The notes under the pieces are model-generated. The model worked only from the letters and a program-made list of their open reading frames with translations. It did not search any database and was not told where the DNA came from. A stretch of 64,000 nucleotides of DNA, from the NCBI GenBank assembly GCA_040756735.1, contig JBFLYC010000006.1, positions 1 to 64,000 of the forward strand, read 5' to 3'. This DNA comes from JBFLYC01 sp040756735 (GTDB lineage Bacteria; Bacillota; DSM-16504; Desulfitibacterales; Desulfitibacteraceae). Both the position numbers and the translations under genes were made by a program. Below are positions 60,384 through 64,000 of the stretch, piece after piece (positions within the stretch are counted from its first letter, which is position 1; every line of letters begins with the position of its first letter).

Positions 60384-61736
60384 ATGCGCATTTATTTAAA
60401 AATTTTTGTGGCTGTGCTGTTAATAATCCCTTTTATTTTTTTAATCAGCTGCAACCAGCAGCCACAGCAAAAGCCGAAACTCCCTGAAGGTCGTGTGGGA
60501 GTGGTCATGACTTTGATAGAAGAAGAAATAGCCCAGGTTATGCGTAAGACCATGGAAGAGGAAGCGAAAAAACAAAATATCCAATTTATATGGTTTGACC
60601 CTGCTCCTACCATGCAGGACTTGCAGTCCAGGGTGGATGAAATGATGGGCGAAAAGTTGGATGCAGCCATTATCCAATTTGGTCTGGAAAAGGAGAACAG
60701 AGAGATAGCTACTCAAATAATGGAAGCAGGGATTAAACTAATATCCCTGGGAACCATGCCAGATGATGTGCCCTTGGATGGGCATATCGCCCCGGATTTT
60801 TACCGGGCTGGTCAGCTACAGGGTAGATATATAAAAAATGCTGTTCAGAATCAAGAAGGAAGAGTAATGATTTATTCATTTGATACAGGTGAAGAAGCCT
60901 TTACTGCCATGATTGATGGGGCTTCCACTGAATTAGATAGGGCGCAGGTGCCCCATAAAGTGCAGCTCCTTCCTGCTGATGATATTAAAGGAGCAGCGGA
61001 TTTTATTGCCAGGGAGGTCAGTCAAGATTTAAGCATCATAGGTGCTGTATTGCCTTCTAGTGAGTTAGCCTTAAAGGCGGTAGCTGCATTAGATACGGTA
61101 GGCAGGGATCCCCAGGTGGTAACCGTTGGTTTGGGGGCTGTTAAGCAAGCCGTAGAAGCTATAGAACAGGGTTTACATGATGCTGAGGTTGACTACATGC
61201 CTCAAACCCTGGCCAGGGAAGCAATAAATGCCGCAGCCCAGCTGATTAAAGAAGATATGTGGGAAAGCGATGAAATCATAGCAAATGGCAATTTTGATGT
61301 TCCAGCAAAGTTTGTTCCGGTGAGGCTCATCACCCAGCAGAATACCTTTCTTTTAAAAGAACGTTTTAAACTTATAGAAAAACAGGGCGGGGGTTCTAGC
61401 CAGGGCAGTTCTCCTCAAGGGGGGTCTGGTCAACAAAGCGGTGGGGGAGCTATGGTATTAATTATAGAAACTAAGCAGGGGCAGACCATGCAGGTGGAGA
61501 TACCCAAACCCATCGCCAGCTTACAAATTGCACCTAAAGAGCAAGGTGGCGGTGGTGGTCAAGGTGGGGGTGGTGGCCAAAGCGGTGGTGGTCAAGGTGG
61601 CGGCGGCCAGGGTGGTGGTGGAGGTAGTCCCCAAGGGCCTCTTCAATTAAGCATTGAAACTGAGGAAGGTCAAAAAATTGAAATGGAAGTGCTGGGTGAG
61701 ATTGCATCTCTGCAGCTTCAAAAAGCCAAAGAATAA
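60384..61736 (+). CDS. Periplasmic-binding lipoprotein with duplicated C-terminal module
   Basis: A 450-residue lipoprotein: lipobox FLISC near residue 20, then a type I (ribose/galactose-like) binding domain (about 30-325: GRVGVVMTLIEEEIAQVMRK, MIDGASTELDRAQ, GAVLPSSELALKAVAALD). The tail has two similar ~32-residue beta-like modules, VLIIETKQGQTMQVEIPKPI and LQLSIETEEGQKIEMEVLGE, separated by a Gly/Gln linker of about 35 residues. ATG 60384 follows AAGGAG. No permease or ATPase nearby, so it may be a sensor or surface protein rather than a transporter subunit. Confidence 0.82.
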   Translation: MRIYLKIFVAVLLIIPFIFLISCNQQPQQKPKLPEGRVGVVMTLIEEEIAQVMRKTMEEEAKKQNIQFIWFDPAPTMQDLQSRVDEMMGEKLDAAIIQFGLEKENREIATQIMEAGIKLISLGTMPDDVPLDGHIAPDFYRAGQLQGRYIKNAVQNQEGRVMIYSFDTGEEAFTAMIDGASTELDRAQVPHKVQLLPADDIKGAADFIAREVSQDLSIIGAVLPSSELALKAVAALDTVGRDPQVVTVGLGAVKQAVEAIEQGLHDAEVDYMPQTLAREAINAAAQLIKEDMWESDEIIANGNFDVPAKFVPVRLITQQNTFLLKERFKLIEKQGGGSSQGSSPQGGSGQQSGGGAMVLIIETKQGQTMQVEIPKPIASLQIAPKEQGGGGGQGGGGGQSGGGQGGGGQGGGGGSPQGPLQLSIETEEGQKIEMEVLGEIASLQLQKAKE

Positions 61737-61760
61737 AGGCAGGTATCTTTACCCGCCTTT
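61735..61760. terminator. Bidirectional terminator
   Basis: AAAGGC-A-GGTA, loop TCTT, TACC-C-GCCTTT (61735-61760), one mismatch, with T-rich sequence to the right and A-rich to the left. Shared by the convergent lipoprotein and isomerase genes. Confidence 0.75.
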
Positions 61761-61762
61761 AT

Positions 61763-62503
61763 TTAGTCTGTTAACATTTTGAAGCTTTCAGGCCTTTCAA
61801 CAAAGACATCATAGATGGATTTGTTCTTAACCTCTGCTACAGCCTGTTCAAAGTTAGGAGCAGCTTTGATTTTTAAGCCAACTGAATTTTTGTAAGAGGG
61901 ATTTTTCACCCAATCGCCTTTTCCTTTTTCGCTTTCTATGTAGTAATAAGCAGCTCCTGATTTTTCTAGAAAGGGGTCGTAAAGGGATTGGAAGCATGTG
62001 GCAATCAGGTTTGCCACCACCAAAAATTGTTCACCTGTATTAATGGTTATATGACCGTAGTTTGGCGGAATAAAAACCTTATCGTCTTTTTTGGCTTCTA
62101 CGGCAATTACTTCCTCAACCTCATTATTCCGTCCATTGCGCTGTAAGAGAAAAATTGCTTCCCCTGATAATACTTCATAATACTCAGGATAGGTTTCCTT
62201 ACAGGTGTTTTTTAACGGGTGAAAGTGTCCAATGGTTTTAATATACTCTTTTCCTACTTTTCCATGGTGCAATACCGTAATATCATACCGCAAATTATAT
62301 TCTTTAAATAAGTCTTCATCTACTTTTTTGTATATGTTTCTATAGATATAGTATAAAGGCTTGTCATAGGGTTTGGCTGAATGATACAGCACCGGTAGTG
62401 CATCTTTAATTGTTCGCATTTCAGGTTCGCTAGGATGAATTATTCCTTCGGCAAAGGCAAGTTGTCCCTTTTCCGTCAGAATAAAATCGGTACCCCATAT
62501 CAT
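61763..62503 (-). CDS. pgiA: Cupin-type glucose-6-phosphate isomerase
   Basis: A 246-residue cupin phosphoglucose isomerase: metal-binding motif IGHFHPLK followed by the glutamate in YPEYYEVLSGEA, second motif VFIPPNYGHITIN. Interconverts glucose-6-P and fructose-6-P. This type is typical of archaea and found in some bacteria. ATG with GGAGG upstream. A C-terminal stretch of ~50 residues extends beyond the core cupin. Confidence 0.85.
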   Translation of the reverse strand: MIWGTDFILTEKGQLAFAEGIIHPSEPEMRTIKDALPVLYHSAKPYDKPLYYIYRNIYKKVDEDLFKEYNLRYDITVLHHGKVGKEYIKTIGHFHPLKNTCKETYPEYYEVLSGEAIFLLQRNGRNNEVEEVIAVEAKKDDKVFIPPNYGHITINTGEQFLVVANLIATCFQSLYDPFLEKSGAAYYYIESEKGKGDWVKNPSYKNSVGLKIKAAPNFEQAVAEVKNKSIYDVFVERPESFKMLTD

Positions 62504-62584
62504 AGAAACTGCCTCCTTGGCAACCTGTATATTTAAAATAATTATATATTATCTTACTAGAAATTACAAAGCAAAACTATAAAA

Positions 62585-62613
62585 TAACCAGCCCCGCGCC
62601 AATGGGCTGGTTA
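62585..62613 (-). terminator. Terminator for small Cys-rich gene
   Basis: TAACCAGCCC (62585-62594) and GGGCTGGTTA (62604-62613), a perfect 10-bp stem; on the minus strand it is followed by TTTTATAGTTTTG. It lies 32 bases after the stop of the 52-residue gene. Confidence 0.75.
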
Positions 62614-62644
62614 TACACATGGTTTTTGCGACATCTGCTAAGGA

Positions 62645-62803
62645 CTACATTTTTATCATATTAGTGCTGCAGCATTCTTGTTCGATTGGTGAAGAGTTTC
62701 CACATTCCTTACAGTAGAAGTTTCCTTGTCTGATTGTTGCTTTGCCGCAGCAGTAGTCTGGGAGTCTTGAGGTTTTACCGCATTGACTGCATACGTATGC
62801 CAA
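62645..62803 (-). CDS. 52-residue Cys-rich zinc-ribbon protein
   Basis: TTG start 7 bases after GGAGGTG. The peptide runs AYVCSQCGKTSRLPDYCCG, then YCKECGNSSPIEQECC, giving eight cysteines as two CxxC and two CC pairs. Basic N half and a short tail. A dedicated terminator follows, so it is a stand-alone transcript. Not assigned to a family; rubredoxin-like or zinc/iron-binding roles are possible. Confidence 0.72.
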   Translation of the reverse strand: MAYVCSQCGKTSRLPDYCCGKATIRQGNFYCKECGNSSPIEQECCSTNMIKM

Positions 62804-62982
62804 TCTTGTTCACCTCCGCAAATTCTAAAAACGTATTGTCTATAAAATACCCAATTTTTGCTAAAATTATTTAACTAAGTACAAAAGAATCTCAAAAACT
62901 TTAAAATTCTTTAAACTAGAGAGTTTACATATATTTAATACATAGATAAACTGCATTAAACAAACAGACTGTGGAGGGGATT

Positions 62983-64000
62983 ATGAAGCTTTTAGAGGGG
63001 TTAAGGAAAGCTCAAGAAAAAGAGCAGCGGTTGAAATGGGAAGGAACTTTTTTTGAATATCTGCAGCTTGTACAGGAAAACCCACAAATAACCAGGCTGG
63101 CACAAGCTAGGATTTATGATATGGTTATTTCCCATGGCATAGATGAAAAGGTTGAAGGCACAAGGATATTTAAGTTTTTTATTTCTGATCTGTTTGGCTT
63201 GGAGGACACTCTAGAACAACTTGTTGAAGAGTATCTTCATGCTGCTGCAAGAGGTTTAGAAAGTAGACATCGTATACTTGTATTAATGGGTCCTGTTGGC
63301 AGTGGCAAATCTACTATCGTTAATTTGTTGAAAAGGGGTATGGAATTGTACACAAAGACCCAAGAGGGCGCTTTGTACGCTATTAAAGGCTGTCCCATGT
63401 ATGAGGAACCTCTGCATCTTGTGCCTGAGGAACTACGACAGAGCATCCAGAAACAATACGGTGTTCACATAGAAGGGAGTTTATGTCCATGGTGCCGGTT
63501 GATGGTTCAGCAAAATTATAATGGGCGTATTGAAGATGTACCTGTAGTGAGGATTGTTTTATCGGAGGCAGAGAGAAGAGGAATTGGTACGTTTAGTCCT
63601 TCTGATCCTAAGTCTCAGGACATATCAGAATTAACAGGCAGTATTGACTTTTCCACTATATGCAAATACGGTGCGGAATCAGACCCTAGGGCGTATCGTT
63701 TTGATGGAGAATTAAATAAAGCTAACAGGGGCTTAATGGAGTTTCAAGAGATTTTTAAGTTTGATGAAAGATTTCTTTATCATTTATTGAGCCTATCCCA
63801 AGAAGGCTGCTTTAAGGTAGGAAAATATGCGCTGATTTCAGCAGATGAGATGGTTATTGGTCATACAAACGAGGTAGAATATAAGAATTTTATCAGCAAT
63901 CCTAAAAACGAAGCGCTGAAGTCCAGGCTTTTTGTCATTCCTGTTCCTTATACATTAAAAGTATCAGAAGAGGTTAAGATCTATGAGAAATTGATCAGGC
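62983..64000 (+). CDS. prkA: PrkA serine protein kinase (5' part)
   Basis: The window ends inside this gene after about 339 residues. N-terminal AAA-type domain typical of PrkA: FISDLFGLEDTLEQLVEEYL, Walker A MGPVGSGKSTIVNLLKRG, PMYEEPLHLVPEELR, then GSLCPWCRLM and ELTGSIDFSTICKYGAESDP. ATG with GTGGAGGGG upstream. In spore formers prkA is usually followed by yhbH and spoVR and acts in stress or sporulation; those genes would lie beyond the window. Confidence 0.9.
   Translation, partial: MKLLEGLRKAQEKEQRLKWEGTFFEYLQLVQENPQITRLAQARIYDMVISHGIDEKVEGTRIFKFFISDLFGLEDTLEQLVEEYLHAAARGLESRHRILVLMGPVGSGKSTIVNLLKRGMELYTKTQEGALYAIKGCPMYEEPLHLVPEELRQSIQKQYGVHIEGSLCPWCRLMVQQNYNGRIEDVPVVRIVLSEAERRGIGTFSPSDPKSQDISELTGSIDFSTICKYGAESDPRAYRFDGELNKANRGLMEFQEIFKFDERFLYHLLSLSQEGCFKVGKYALISADEMVIGHTNEVEYKNFISNPKNEALKSRLFVIPVPYTLKVSEEVKIYEKLIR

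Overview
The window looks like chromosomal DNA of an anaerobic, spore-forming, low-G+C Firmicute of the class Clostridia (Peptococcaceae-like). Pointers are frequent TTG/GTG starts behind strong Shine-Dalgarno (SD) sites, Bacillota-type LexA boxes, a PrkA kinase, a coat-like small protein, a menaquinone methyltransferase, a two-gene FeoB and many iron-sulfur flavoproteins. No rRNA, tRNA or CRISPR array was seen. The species cannot be named from the sequence alone.

Layout. 0.1-9.0 kb: amino-acid/hydantoin block (Asp/Glu-hydantoin racemase, alanine racemase, M24 peptidase, HyuA, HyuB, PucR regulator). 9.0-16.1 kb: metal block (MntR/DtxR-type repressor, feoA, feoB in two genes, then a DUF2318 protein and an FtsX-type ABC exporter-like set resembling the P19-associated iron locus), closed by a strong terminator. 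16.2-21.6 kb: oppABCDF-type transporter. 21.7-24.4 kb: unknown protein, a compact structured element encoding a 24-residue hydrophobic peptide, an HD-GYP protein and a small membrane protein.

24.4-38.2 kb: sulfur (or selenium) trafficking region. It holds a GltD-HdrD fusion flavoprotein, a YeeE/YedE transporter in two halves around a TusA protein, a LysR regulator, then one long operon: rhodanese lipoprotein, TVP38 membrane protein, YnjBCD-like ABC importer, two 'selenodomain-associated' transferases and a choline/aminoglycoside-kinase-like protein. Paired ATAA-N7-TTAT boxes, exactly 20 bp apart, lie in front of both the fusion gene and the LysR/rhodanese divergent promoter, which suggests one regulon.

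38.6-44.3 kb: YdjM-like hydrolase and a corrinoid salvage set (cbiZ, folB, btuFCD). 44.2-55.6 kb: an SOS mutasome in two loci (dnaE-type polymerase; imuB-like plus DUF6504), each with a LexA box in its promoter, enclosing an accessory stretch with a candidate integron-type gene cassette (decayed hicA, intact hicB between two attC-like sites), a transposase remnant, menG, a truncated rlmA and a sulfite-exporter/FAD oxidase/BFD group. 55.7-64.0 kb: CBS protein, small zinc ribbons, a flavoprotein that lost its 2Fe-2S ligands, a frameshifted Cys-cluster protein, DedA, QueG, an orphan sugar-binding-type lipoprotein with a duplicated C-terminal module, cupin phosphoglucose isomerase, a 52-residue Cys-rich protein and the 5' part of prkA.

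A dispersed palindromic repeat (ends GGGGACA/TGTCCCC, arms built of 7-bp units) occurs at 29.6, 37.0, 39.5, 57.3 and 60.3 kb; one copy supplies the 3' end of a gene.
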